Notes under the pieces: generated by a model | What the model saw: only the letters and a program-made list of their open reading frames with translations | Told to the model about the DNA's origin: nothing | The model's database searches: none | From: Sipunculus nudus | Lineage: Eukaryota > Annelida > Sipuncula > Golfingiida > Sipunculidae | Reading direction: 5' to 3' | NCBI GenBank assembly: GCA_026874595.1 | Contig: CM049317.1 | Coordinates: 69,113,118-69,177,117, forward strand | Length of the DNA stretch: 64,000 nucleotides | Shown here: positions 36,502 through 47,467 of the stretch, piece after piece | How positions within the stretch are numbered: the stretch's first letter is position 1 | Layout: every line of letters starts with the position of its first letter | Made by a program: the position numbers and the translations under genes

Positions 36502-37872
36502 GTGGGTTCAGTCATACAGAATAGACATCACACATACATAGTAAATAATCCTCAAACCTAAGGCATCAGTGATCTATTGGAAGTACGCCAGATTGAATTC
36601 TGAATCAAACAAAAGGAAACAAATAAAAACATATACAAAAAAAATGCAAACATCAAACAAACAAGAATATATATGAAATCGTATCCTGAAATGACAGAAA
36701 AACTTCAAAAGGACATGAATCCATTTCAGTCTACACGGACCAATATATCACTATGTCCATCTACGGTCCAATGGACGAATAAGAAATTTGGGTCTTTATA
36801 TCATGATTTATGAAACGGATGGAATTATTTTGTTAATATTTAGAATTCTTTGTGGTGTCTAACATTATAATAGGCAGGAAAACTTAAGCTGTCATCTTTT
36901 TACCTGACTTCCTAAGCGAGTGAAATAGGATTATTGATATATTGCATGGCCTACCTATGACGTAGACAAACCGGGCATTTTTGCTATTGTTGCTGTGCGG
37001 ACGGTTAACAATAGTAATGTTTCACCATTACGCTATATTGAATCAATATGTTCAATATTTCGAGACCATTAACTACGGCCAATAACGCTAGTTGTAAAAT
37101 TATAAGCACCGGAATGAGGTTATATTATGTAAGATCACTGTATAGCAATTGACTAAATTTGAAATGTATCGTTTATATCTACCTAAACATTACAAACAAA
37201 TGACTATTGTCTTACCATCACGTATTAATACTGTTGTTGGATTTCACCATTAAATAAAATTTTAATAAACAGTTAACCTAGTAAATAACCTAGTTTTAAA
37301 GGCCCTTATCCAATCAAAATACACTGTACTGACCTGCATGAAACTTGATGACATCCTAGTTTCTTAAACCAAGAAAAAACATGATGAAGTTTTTTTACTT
37401 ATGTTGCCTGAACTATTAATGAAATAACTTTCTTATCTATTATAACGCTATTGTTTACGGGCCACTGATATTTCATTTTGAATCAAGTATTGTCACCATG
37501 TTTGTATTATACAATAAACCAAAAAAAATTATGTTGCTGATAATTTTCCTGATTAACCGGCAGTTAAGTTCACACGACGTGACCGCTATGCATAAATGAC
37601 AATGTCTATTATTTCCAACAAACAGATTAAACGCCTCGCCATGAACTTTGGCGCCACTCATATCCCCATGTCTTCTTCAAGCTTGAATGTTTTCCACGGT
37701 TTGTAAGCTTCTATTGGGTGCTTTCCATGTTTTTGATTGGCGTTATTATTGATTTCTATGTTCAGTTGTGATATATACATTCCAAATGCTTTTCATTGGT
37801 GGGGCTATAGAATGCCTGTCTGCCATATATTCGCTATATGCCAGGGCTTTTAAGTTTATGTTTCGTTGCTAG

Positions 37873-38025
37873 TCATCGCGGCTTGGGCAAACTGGGGACC
37901 CTATACCGGGTGCTCGCTGACCTGTGGTGGCGGTACGATGAGCCGGGTGAGAAGCTGTACAGGAGGTACAAACTGTCCAGGATCCGCTACTGAGGTATTA
38001 CAATGTAATACCCAAGCGTGTCCAG
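37873..38025 (+). CDS. TSP1 domain exon 19 (array copy 9)
   Basis: Carries the only amino acid changes apart from the Ile/Thr marker: CSLTCG (Val to Leu) and NTQACP (Thr to Ala). TAT for TAC in the Trp-ladder segment is silent. The fucosylation Thr is kept. The donor is CCAG/gtgggt. Confidence 0.95.
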
Positions 38026-38158
38026 GTGGGTTCAGTCATACAGAATAGACATCATACATACATAGTATACAATCCTAAAAACCTCAGGCATCAGTGATCT
38101 ATTGGAAGTACACCAGATTAAATTCTGAATTAAACAAAAGGAAACAAATAAAAACAGA

Positions 38159-38440
38159 TATGTCCTGATGGGTTCAGTTATTACACATACATAACAGACA
38201 TATCATACATACATAGTATATAATCTTCGAAACCTCCGGCATTTGTGGTATATGGTTACAACAGATTAAATCTCATATAACACCAAATTATATTACATAA
38301 GAACGCTGTATATCAATTGGCGGTATTTTAAAAGTCTTACTGATGCTTACATGAAGTTTTGTAAAAAAAAAAAAGATAATTTTCTAACCATGACGTATTA
38401 ATACTGCCGTGGGATTTTACTTTTTTCCAAATGGAGTAAT
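38159..38440 (+). pseudogene. Collapsed array unit with exon-tail stub
   Basis: Within the intron after copy 9, the sequence aaacaaataaaaacagata is joined directly to tgtcctgatgggttcag, the last bases and donor region of another array exon. Its own downstream intron blocks follow (catatcatacatacatag, then ataagaacgctgtatatcaa). One unit has been reduced to about 280 bp by deletion. The exon body is lost. Confidence 0.7.
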
Positions 38441-38854
38441 TAATGCTCTTTTTCTTGTTTATCATAATCATATCATCCACACATAATCACTAATATTAAT
38501 TAGGGCCTCGCTTTGCAAATAGTGCCCTCAAGTGGTCACCGTGGCAGTCCTTCCGTGCTTCCGTCAGTGACACTTTCCTTCGCGCACGATAACTCAACAG
38601 CATTATACTTCAGTTTTCCAAAATTCCCAGGGATGATTGGTACATATGAGGACTTCAGACCTATTGAAATACAGACCTGTCGGAAATTCCAATATGGCCA
38701 CCACAGCGCAATCGCTGATTTTCTTTCGCGCCCGATATCTCAACAACAACATTCTTCAGCTTTCCAAAATTCACAGGGATGGTTGCTGAGACTACATAAT
38801 TACATGAGCTTGTCCTTGGTAACTGATCCTCATCTCACACCACCACCTGCAAGC

Positions 38855-39503
38855 TTACGAATTCTTTGGTTTAATTTACAGTCAGCGCTCCATACATATC
38901 GATTGGCTGTGACATCAGATCCTTTCCTGCAGTCAGCACATGTAATAGCACTTTCAGAAACGCGGCTGAAACCATCATTTTCACATGATATCGATATTCC
39001 AGGATGTCCACATCAGCTTAAAGCAGCCAGAGAGAACGCTCACAGAGGGGGTGTCGCCATGTTGGCCCTAAGTGACTATCCCTCGACAGAAATAAAACTG
39101 CCCCCTTCAGTGACAAGGATAGAAGCTCTGGCTGTCTATGCCTTATTTAAGCAGCAAAGACTTGATGTTGTTTTGAACTACAGAAGTTCAAATGTCAGCA
39201 ATAATATATTTGGTAATACATACATTGAAATATTAAATAAACTTAATCCATTACTGCCTACTGTATTTGGGGGCGATTTCAACATTAATTATTTACAAAC
39301 TAAAGGAAATGACCATGCAAGCAACATTTTTACCCCAAACAAAATTTACACAGCACTTTTATCAACCAACAGACCGTCACGGATCTCTTCTGGATCATGT
39401 CTGGATAAATAGCAACATACCTGTTTGCAACATCTTTACACTGGGAACATTTTATAGTGACCATGTTCATATCTACTGTGATCACCTCAAAGAAAGTAAA
39501 TGA
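38855..39503 (+). mobile_element. EEP endonuclease relic of a transposable element (frameshifted)
   Basis: From about 38855 the frame reads LRILWFNLQSALHTYRLA, then ALSETRL (metal-binding Glu), and GGDFNIN near 39272. The matching end, HGSLLDHVW and YSDHVHIYCDHL (the SDH motif at 39456), lies in another forward frame, so a frameshift separates them near 39320-39360. These are the ordered motifs of exonuclease-endonuclease-phosphatase (APE-like) nucleases. A stop follows 13 codons after SDH, so no reverse transcriptase follows. That fits a C-terminal EEP domain, as in Helentron-type elements, better than an ordinary non-LTR ORF2, but a truncated LINE cannot be excluded. The open sequence before 38855 looks like a non-coding repeat. 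Confidence 0.7.
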
Positions 39504-39606
39504 GTCTTTTCCGCCTGATTTTCCTCACATTTGTTTCATAAACCCTTTATCACTCATACCCTTCAAATTCAAAACAGGTAATTTGTAGACACCTTATCAG
39601 TTCTTC

Positions 39607-39628
39607 AGACCTGAACAACACCAGGTCT
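39607..39628. other. Hairpin 3' of the endonuclease relic
   Basis: agacctg / aacaacac / caggtct is a perfect 7-bp stem with an 8-base loop about 100 bp after the relic stop. Helitron-like elements carry a 3'-terminal hairpin; association here is only positional. Confidence 0.35.
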
Positions 39629-40660
39629 TAATACGCTTTTCTTACTACTGTTTTCAAGTAACATCTGAATACACCATTTTTCATTGCGGGGCCCTCTAAG
39701 GACCATGGTCCAATTACACCTAGCTTTAATAATCTAGTTTTATTAAACGCTCTAACATCTGTTTTCGTATTTAATCACTCATCCTTCTTATTGAAGTTTA
39801 TTTAAAGATAATTCCAAGTATAAGTGCTAATACACCTATAACAACTGCGTGAAACATGTATGGACCATGAGTCCCTTATGAACGTAATTTAATTAGGTGT
39901 CATGGTCAGAATCTTGTGTCTTTTCATAACCTTTTGTAACTTAAATGTTTCACATAGTCTTTTATGTTAAAACACCCCACATATTTTCCACATTTCACAT
40001 CTTTGACAAGGCAGGTAACTACATATTATTTCAAAAAGCCCCTCTTAAACATTCAATAATTTCGAAGACAAAGGATGACAATTGCAGCATTGGGCCACGT
40101 GGATTAACGTGGATTAATCATTGAGAATGAAGACGAATTGATCGACGCCCTTCAATTACAAAAAAATGCTACGAGGCTAAAAAATGAACATGTTTACAAC
40201 GCCACGATGAGGGTCCAAAACAGCATTTTTGGTTGTAAAATCCTTGTATTTCGCTCGACACACCACTCCTCTCCTAGAAATTGTACCAATTATTAGTCCT
40301 TAAACATGTTGCAAATCTCTTGGGAAACATATGTGGATCCCTCTCTACAGGAGCAAAGTTGCTGTGTTATTTGTACATATACAGGATTTGGGACCTCCTA
40401 TACATTTCCTAACTCAGTATAACAATAAATCGATAACTACCAAGCAGTAAGACCATTGTGAATCATTTATTTTTTTCATAACTGAAATCGCAAATTCTAA
40501 TGTAAAATATGCTTTGTATCTGCATTATATGCATCTTCAATTGAATGATCGCTCGCTGTATACGTTTATTGGTCTTTTGACCTTACATTCGAGTTCCTCT
40601 GTTTCATCATGATCGTCAATTAAAGTGTTCTCCTGATCGCCTAATTAAATTCTAAATGTT
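39629..40660 (+). other. Intron, mostly unassigned
   Basis: Contains a 12-bp palindrome ggaccatggtcc (39699-39710). A partly inverted copy of its flank (aattaggtgtcatggtc) lies near 39890. It could be the 3' part of the same transposable element. No coding frame is seen. Confidence 0.45.
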
Positions 40661-40937
40661 GCACAGAACCCCAGTTGTACCCTTGTGTACAAAGATGTCA
40701 TTCGAGGCCTCTCTCGGTTTTAATATTCAAATGCTGTATATTTGCCGTTTTTCCAAAGTGTAAATGCTTCACCTGTGTGCTTTCCATGTCTGGTATTTGG
40801 CCTTATTCCTGTTTCCCATGTTATAATGTAATGTATCGTAAATTGCCAAAGTATTTAACAGCATTGGTGCTGTTGAATGCCTGTCTGCCACATCCACGCT
40901 CTATCCCGGGGCTTTTGAGTTTATGTTTCGTTGCTAG

Positions 40938-41087
40938 TCACCGCAGTATGGGGAAACTGGGGACCCTACACCGGCTGCACGGTGACTTGCGGTGGCGGTA
41001 CGATGACCCGGGTGAGAAGCTGCATAAGCGGCACTTGTGCAGGATCTACAACTGATGTATTATCTTGTAATACCCAAACATGTACAG
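40938..41087 (+). CDS. TSP1 domain exon 20 (old array member)
   Basis: Phase 1 to phase 1, 150 bp. Reads VTAVWGNWGPYTGCTVTCGG, GTMTRVRSC, ISGTCAGS and CNTQTCT. The upstream context tttatgtttcgttgctag and the donor gtgggttcag are shared with the nine-copy array, but the coding sequence is clearly diverged and one codon shorter. Confidence 0.95.
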
Positions 41088-41624
41088 GTGGGTTCAGCCA
41101 TCATTCATACAAAACAGATATATCATACAAACATAGTCCATAATCCTAAATAAAACCGACTTCTGTGGCCTAACGATAGTCCACAGGACTTCAGCTTGTA
41201 ACACCCAAAACTACCCAGTTCTGTTCATCTAGGAGTGGAAAACGATGAAAATGATAAAATCGACTATCATACAAAGCGTTCAATGCGTGGCCTTCCTCGA
41301 AAGACGAGTAAAGACAATGCTATTGTTGTGAGGTTTGGTGTTGCTAAACTGCAAATAGAGGCTTTTCGACAATAATGTTTGTCATTCTTACTCTGTAAGA
41401 ATCAATACGCTTGATACATTGAGAGCAGACCGCCAGCTACTGGCAATATTGCATGTTATTATATGAGAACTAGGTAAAACTATATAACAATGCTGTATTG
41501 CAATTGACGGAACTTCTTATGCATCGTATATATCTACGTAAAACGTGTGGTTTGGTAATTGTTCAGCCATAACGTGTGAATAAGTCAGTGCTATCTCGGA
41601 GTTAATGCGAGGATCAACCATAGT
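41088..41624 (+). other. Diverged array-type intron
   Basis: Degraded matches to the array intron continue (for example a gacggaacttcttatgcatc-like stretch near 41510, then tatatatctacgtaaaa) before homology fades. Confidence 0.55.
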
Positions 41625-41715
41625 TATAAACTCATGACCCGCGGGTGAGGTAGTAACCAGGCATTATAAACAACCAGGAAATAAATGAGAGGAAACATAT
41701 GCCAGTTATCCCAAA
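41625..41715 (+). repeat. SINE tail fragment
   Basis: aactcatgacccgcgggtga then ggtagtaaccaggcattata aligns with the tail of the SINE-like copy at 44938-45190 (caggacccgcaggtgcggtagtc). The Pol III head is missing. Confidence 0.5.
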
Positions 41716-41758
41716 ATGAAGTTGAATTCTATAGATATACATAACCAAGATTGACGTT

Positions 41759-41761
41759 TCC

Positions 41762-41806
<45 letters not shown>

Positions 41807-42022
41807 AATATATATACAATTTATATATATATATATATATATATACATACATACATAACTAGTTGCTTTCTGCTAGAGATTTCAATTAGACAGTCTTACC
41901 TGATGAGTGCAACACACACGAAACTACGTAGTAGTAAAAATGTCTGAGAAATTTGAGTCCTCTATTTTTATTATTTTAAATTAAAAATAATATAATATAA
42001 ATATATATATATATATAAGATA

Positions 42023-42053
<31 letters not shown>
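41759..42053. repeat. (TC)n(TA)n and (AT)n microsatellite cluster
   Basis: CT dinucleotides, then TA runs (41759-41852), and more AT runs (about 41977-42053). Confidence 0.9.
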
Positions 42054-42099
42054 ATGGTGATTTGTATTATCCTTCAACGCAGCAGTCCATCCTTACGCC

Positions 42100-42380
42100 A
42101 TTATTTATATAAATAACGACATTTGTTACAATAATGACGTTATAACAAAATTGACCGCGTCGAGTAACCACTTTTATAATAACGGCCACTATTGTAATAA
42201 AAACTGGCGGCCACTTTTATCTAATGGCATTTATTACAATAGTGACCGTTTTAACAATTACTTTTTATCTCATCAAATATAAGTTGCCGCTTGTTTCTAT
42301 TACAATAGTGATCAGTATATTGTTTGCTCGACGCGGTATTTATTGTAATAATGGTCATTAGTGCAATAACATTTAAAAAA
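42100..42380. repeat. Nested inverted repeats
   Basis: cactattgtaataa (42187-42200) is exactly inverted at 42231-42244, extendable to 18 bp with one mismatch. Outside it, accgcgtcgag (42154-42164) is exactly inverted at 42327-42337. Related TTACAATAGTG words continue to about 42730. A foldback element or MITE is likely. Confidence 0.65.
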
Positions 42381-44437
42381 AACATACTGAGGCTTTTGTT
42401 GGGAAATTAGGGATAAATTGTGTGTGTGTGTTTTAGGGAATGTCATTTGTTTGGTAGAATCTCAATGAATCTAAGAAAAACTTCCCCTGTCAACAGCAAC
42501 CGCTATTATTATAAAAATTATTACATTTGTGGTTGCAACTGCAACAACTATTGTTATAATTATTACAAATTTACTCGTTATTTAAATAGTGGTAGCACAA
42601 ACTGGGCCTTATCAACCACTACTGTTATCACAATTAAAACAGTGCTCGTTATTTCAATAGTTGTTGGCACAAACTGGCCGTTATCAACGTTATCAATGTA
42701 ATCATTATAACAATAGTTACGTTATTACAATAGTGGTTGAAACAAAGGTGTTTTGATGATTTTGTTTGGCTCCCAATATTTTTGAACATGATAATATAAA
42801 CAAAGCGAGCAGCACGTATGGGTTTGAATAGGCGTTTTCTGGCCTTCTTTGTAAGGGTTCAATGGATTATCTTTAGTTAATTGGCGTCAGATTGCAGAAT
42901 AGGCCCCTTAAATGCTGTGCAAAATGTTCTGTGCTTTGGTTGTGGCGCAAAAGTCCTCGTGCAAATGTTCGGAGCGTAAAGAAATTAAGGGTAAGTTCTC
43001 GGGAACTTTATTTTCGAAGACCAGTGTTTGTGGACGACTTCATATACCTTTTTAAACACAGATTTTTATGAAAGTAGACTATATGATCAAGGAACAACAT
43101 GATCATAACAGAATTGTTTTGCTAGACAGGCAAAAGAACAACATATACAGGAATTAAAAAAAAAATTTATTTTATTTCCTGAAAGAGCTGTCCGGCCAAC
43201 TGAATCTCATAATTCCTACTTAATAATCATAAAATATATTATTTTGGTGCACAGTGACGAGCACAATAATGCCGTTTTGCTTAAGGCAAAAAAAATATTT
43301 CATCATTGTTTACCATAGTTTATCAATGTCTTATAAGTGCCAGAATGTGACTTATCAAACTTCAGTGTAAGGCTTCATCAGTCAGTGGTAAACAAGGGAA
43401 ATGTACCTGAGACAGTGAAATTAAATCTTAATGGCTCTAGCTCTTGTCATAATTTTATTTCTATTGTGTCGATCATCAATTGCCGAAAAATCAATATGAA
43501 CTCTTATCTCGAAACTTATCCCTCAATTAATCGAAAATCGACCGATCAATATCAATTTTAAACGGGCCCAATCAGCTATCTTACCTTCATAAACTAAAGG
43601 TAATTCCTTGTAAATTTTATTAAATAGGCAAGAAAGCGTGGATATCACCGCATTCAGGTTGCTTATTTGTTTATATCAACGTGTTTATAATATGTGGGGG
43701 CCCGCAAAAATAATGAAAACAAATTCAGCAAGTCCAAAGGCATCTGGCAACTAGTCCGATTAGCCTAATCTTTGGGGTTTTCTTGCAACAAATGACCTTT
43801 CTACCCTCGTACATATGCAACCTATCACCTTAGGTTACATGTTTTTTTTTCCAGTTTGTCAACATCGCTGTGTTTACAAACATGTTGGTGATAAACAAGT
43901 TCATAAATCCTTCACGAAGGCCTTATTAGAACTTTTCACAACCAAAATTACCCTTAGAACATTAATAAATACACAGAGGGAACCAGAAATCACATTACTT
44001 ATTTTCAAAAGGTAGATGAATCGGCACCTTTAAACTATTTTCGTGATTGTGATTTGTTAAGTCTTAGCTTAACGCCACATGATCGACGAATAGACAGGCA
44101 TATATTTGATATTATCTATATCGAAATGCAGCGCCGTAATTTGCATCCTGTTTGGTAATCTGCCCTATATTTCTGCTTTCGAGGTTAAGGTATAAAGTCC
44201 ACTAGCACTTTTGCTCTTCAGCATCATTCTGAATGAAAGTCATAAAAGACTGAACAAAACTATAACAATACAACCAGCAGTGCATTGAATGTAATGTGTA
44301 TTTTTTACGGATAAACCCCGCTATTGTTTCAGCTATTTGAGTATGAAAAGCATGGGGTCGAAATAAAGCGAAGAGCCAGAAAGACTATATTGGTGGAATA
44401 TATTTTAATCACTGATTTCACCATTGCCTGAAACGGT

Positions 44438-44440
<3 letters not shown>
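42381..44440 (+). other. Intron, mostly unassigned
   Basis: Contains agggtaagttctcgggaact near 42988, similar to the end of the MITE at 52950. No exon is recognised. Confidence 0.5.
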
Positions 44441-44503
<63 letters not shown>

Positions 44504-44519
44504 AGTGTGTGTGTGTGTG
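44441..44519. repeat. (AT)n(GT)n microsatellite
   Basis: About 30 AT then 9 GT dinucleotides, ending about 85 bp before the acceptor of TSP1 exon 21. Confidence 0.95.
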
Positions 44520-44603
44520 GGGGTGTAGGTGTCTGTGTGTGGGTGTGGAGACACTATAGTATTTTCAAGAACATTTTCTTTTATTGAGTTAATTTGTTTT
44601 CAG

Positions 44604-44756
44604 TAACAGCAACTTGGGGACCGTGGGGATTCTTCACTAATTGTCCGGTTACCTGTGGCGGTGGTACCGTTACCCGGACCAGAGTGTGTATTGGCGGCGG
44701 TCAATGTACAGGTGTCGCTACTGAGTCACAGGCATGCAACACACAAGTCTGCCAAG
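44604..44756 (+). CDS. TSP1 domain exon 21
   Basis: Phase 1 to phase 1, 153 bp. Reads VTATWGPWGFFTNCPVTCGG, GTVTRTRVC, IGGGQCTGV and CNTQVCQ. WGPW and CPVTCG are intact. The acceptor tttcag is strong; the donor CAAG/gtcaga is weak. Confidence 0.93.
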
Positions 44757-44937
44757 GTCAGAATACACAAACACACTTACTGTTAGTTTAAAGCGACATA
44801 TGAAATGGAGGCGGCCCTGTTCATAAAAAATTCGGTTGAATGTGTTACTTATCAGGGTCACTTCCTTGTAAATATTATTTGATAAACGTTATCATAGTAT
44901 ATCTCACACGATATGCTCCATCACTTTATTGTTAAAT

Positions 44938-45190
44938 GGACGTTTCGGTAAAGCACCGGCTTAGCCCAAAGTAATCAAAGCCAGACCGTCAGTTCGAATT
45001 CCAACCTACGATCAGAAACTATTCACGGTTGGCCCCATTGTGGTTCACTCACAAAGCAATGCGCCTTTCTGGGATCCCTTAGTGGTGTAACTGAACAAAG
45101 GGTCAAACTCCCAGGACCCGCAGGTGCGGTAGTCACGGGCCTGTTTAACACCAGGACATAAACGAATTGAAGCGTGTGCTACCGCCCTGT
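44938..45190 (+). repeat. tRNA-derived SINE-like element
   Basis: A B-box-like agttcgaattcc sits at 44991, downstream of a ggtaaagcaccggctta A-box region. The body ends near cgccctgtcacgtagtcagg. A tail fragment of the same family is at 41625-41715. Confidence 0.5.
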
Positions 45191-45242
45191 CACGTAGTCA
45201 GGAACTGGAATAATAACAAAGATAAAATAATGATGACCATAA

Positions 45243-45312
45243 ATTATTATTATTATTATTGTTATTATTATTATTATTGTTATTGTTATTATTATTATTA
45301 TTATTATTGTTA

Positions 45313-45343
<31 letters not shown>
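45243..45343. repeat. (ATT)n microsatellite
   Basis: Interrupted ATT/GTT triplets ending 16 bp before the next exon. Open frames of poly-Ile, poly-Tyr or poly-Asn here are repeat artefacts. The run occupies the place of the usual polypyrimidine tract. Confidence 0.95.
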
Positions 45344-45358
45344 AATCAGTGATAACAG

Positions 45359-45505
45359 TAGGAACCTGGTCAAGCTGGACGCCCTCAACCACTTGTACTG
45401 TAACCTGCGGAGGGGGTACCCAGACTGCAGTGCGCAGCTGTATCTCAGGAAGCTGTACGGGACCGACCACTCAGCTCCAAACCTGCAACACCCAAGCCTG
45501 TACTG
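45359..45505 (+). CDS. TSP1 domain exon 22
   Basis: Phase 1 to phase 1, 147 bp. Reads VGTWSSWTPSTTCTVTCGG, GTQTAVRSC, ISGSCTGP and CNTQACT. WSSW and CTVTCG are present. The donor is ACTG/gtatgt. The last 25 bases and the donor are the apparent seed of the 38-bp minisatellite that follows. Confidence 0.93.
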
Positions 45506-45935
45506 GTATGTTTAGCTTAACCTGTAATAACAAATCTGTTTCAGTAAGTATAGCTTGACCTGTAATACCAAGTCTGTCCTAGTATGTATAGCTTGTCCTG
45601 TAATACCATGTCTGTCCTAGTATGTATAGCTTGACCTGTAATACCAAGTCTGTCCTAGTATGTATAGCTTGACCTGTAATACCAAGTCTGTCCTAGTATG
45701 TATAGCTTGACCTGTAATACCATGTCTGTCCTAGTATGTATAGCTTGCCCTGTAATACCATGTCTGTCCTAGTATGTATAGCTTGACATGTAATACCATA
45801 GTCTGTCTTAATATAGTTTTACCTGAAATATCCAAGTATGTCCTTGTATGTATAGATTGACTTGTAATACCCAAGTCTGTCTTTATATATTCAGCTAGAC
45901 TTGTTTTACGAGTTTGTCATGGTATATCAAACTAG
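45481..45935 (+). repeat. 38-bp minisatellite derived from a TSP1 exon tail and splice donor
   Basis: Starts inside TSP1 exon 22. The exon end acctgcaacacccaagcctg+tactg/gtatgt aligns with intronic units acctgtaataccaagtctgt+cctagtatgta. Unit starts: 45481 (exon), 45520, 45558, 45596, 45634, 45672, 45710, 45748, 45786, then diverged at about 45821, 45860 and 45899. Spacing is 38 bp for most units. Most units keep a GTATGT donor-like word. Confidence 0.9.
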
Positions 45936-46391
45936 ACCTACCATACTGAAATGGTAGGTAAACTATGCATATATGTTTGTAAAACGACATTTAATACAAA
46001 GCCTTTCCTGGTGTATTATAGTTAGACCTATATCACCCGAGGTTGTCCTCGTATATGCATATATGTTTGTAACATGCTGAAGCAACAGTTATTTGTTTTT
46101 GTAATCAGGGTTTTGACAAAAGTCTCTTGAACAAACATGGTTCAGGCACTACAACCTGTGTGTCAAATATAAATTCATTCCTGTATTGTTGACCCTGGCT
46201 TTTCAGGCGTGTTTCATCGCTTACTTTATTTAGTGTAATAGATACGACCACTTATGTGTTAAAAATGCACAGTTCACAGATAAAACTAACACTGTTTCTA
46301 AGGTCGGTGGGGCTGGGGGGGGATTGATTCGTATGAAAATGGTAATTAAAAACAAATTTTATAACCATATATATACATTAATGTTGCATTA

Positions 46392-46423
<32 letters not shown>

Positions 46424-46584
46424 TAATTTCCAATATATAGATATTATTCTCTGAATACCAGGATGGGATTAAATTGACAATCACTCCCCCCCCCCCTTAC
46501 TAGAGAGTGGGGGGGGGAGGGAATCTATAGATCCTATCCGTTTTCTTTTGTAATGTAATCTTGGGCTTTCATTTGTGGTTATAG
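45936..46584 (+). other. Intron remainder
   Basis: Further decayed words of the 38-bp repeat occur to about 46060. An AT microsatellite lies at about 46391-46417, then poly-C and poly-G runs near 46485-46518. The acceptor ttatag is at 46584. Confidence 0.6.
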
Positions 46585-46752
46585 GTAATCCATCAACTAA
46601 CGAGATATGGTCTAACTGGAGTCAGTTTACCGCGTGCTCTGTGTCGTGTGGGGGAGGTATTCAAGCCCGGGTCCGAACTTGCATCTCTCCAGCCGGCTGT
46701 ACACCACCGGCTGTGATACAGACTCAGCCCTGCAACCCCCAGGCTTGCACAG
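46585..46752 (+). CDS. TSP1 domain exon 23
   Basis: Phase 1 to phase 1, 168 bp. Reads GNPSTNEIWSNWSQFTAC, SVSCGGGIQARVRTC, ISPAGCTPPAVIQ and CNPQACT. The extra N-terminal NPSTNE acts as a linker. WSNW and CSVSCG are present. The donor is ACAG/gtgatg. Confidence 0.93.
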
Positions 46753-47467
46753 GTGATGATTTGTGGTAACTTGGCACCAGGGGACATTTTACTTCCATGA
46801 CTGGTGTAGTAGCGCATTTATTTTGAGTGTAGGGCAAAAGGCACGGGGCAGTTTGGTTTGATGATGGAAATAAAAATGCCCATTTAATGTATGTAAGACA
46901 TGCAGCAAAGAATATTTGGTTCAGTGATTCAACCAATAGTGCCTATTCACGTTTATAAGATATCTGGTGCAGTTTGCTGCGATATCCTTTAAATATTCTG
47001 AGAGAAGAGTAAATGTGATCACACGTTGCGATGCATTAGATCCGACCACATAGTGCTAGACGTCGCTGACAGGTTGCGCTAATTTGTAAGGAAAGATTCT
47101 AATGCTAAAAGCGAGTGGTAACATTCTGTCATGTTTCGTGACACACTAGTGGGGAAATAGTGATTTTTTAAATATTATATGACAGTATTATTTTTTTTCG
47201 TCGCTGATAGGTCAGATTTTTTAATATGTTTTTTTTGGTCTAAACAAAAATCTAAAAATCAAATCAAAATTTAAAAGCACCAAATAGCAAAGCAATATTT
47301 TTGGTGAGAAATTATTCCTACTTTTTCGTTTTACATATTGTAAATGTATCTTATATCGAAAGTTACTCTTCAATAAAACTTTAAATTGAATTGATAACTC
47401 TGAATACGAAGGGGCTCATGGATATATAACAGTCTGGTAAAACTTTCATTAACACATGCCTTTTCAG
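46753..47467 (+). other. Intron, nothing recognised
   Basis: AT-rich sequence ending in the strong acceptor ccttttcag at 47467. Confidence 0.55.

Larger units (their letters stand above)
25560..41560 (+). repeat. Tandem array of TSP1 exon cassettes (about 1.5-kb units)
   Basis: Ten exons (starts 25853, 27197, 28717, 30175, 31695, 33154, 34818, 36349, 37873, 40938) sit in homologous introns. Shared blocks include the acceptor context tttatgtttcgttgctag, an upstream caaacaggttaaacgcctcg, and a downstream block with gtggtctattgg. Exon starts are 1,344-1,664 bp apart for the first nine. Units 14/16/18 and 15/17/19, counting the CAP-tail exon, the truncated exon and all TSP1 exons in order (TSP1 exons 12/14/16 and 13/15/17 here), form two alternating types: start-to-start distances are 2978, 2978 and 2979 bp, a dimeric higher-order repeat. 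The tenth copy is older and more diverged. Confidence 0.92.

Noticed and set aside
38513-38854. N-terminal part of the 299-codon frame as protein
   Set aside because: Contains two diverged copies of a repeat (tttccttcgcgcacgataac and tttctttcgcgcccgatatc with similar flanks); homology to EEP nucleases starts only near 38855.
45198-45470. Minus-strand poly-Asn and poly-Ile frames
   Set aside because: Product of the ATT microsatellite; the plus-strand TSP1 exon 22 explains the conserved part.
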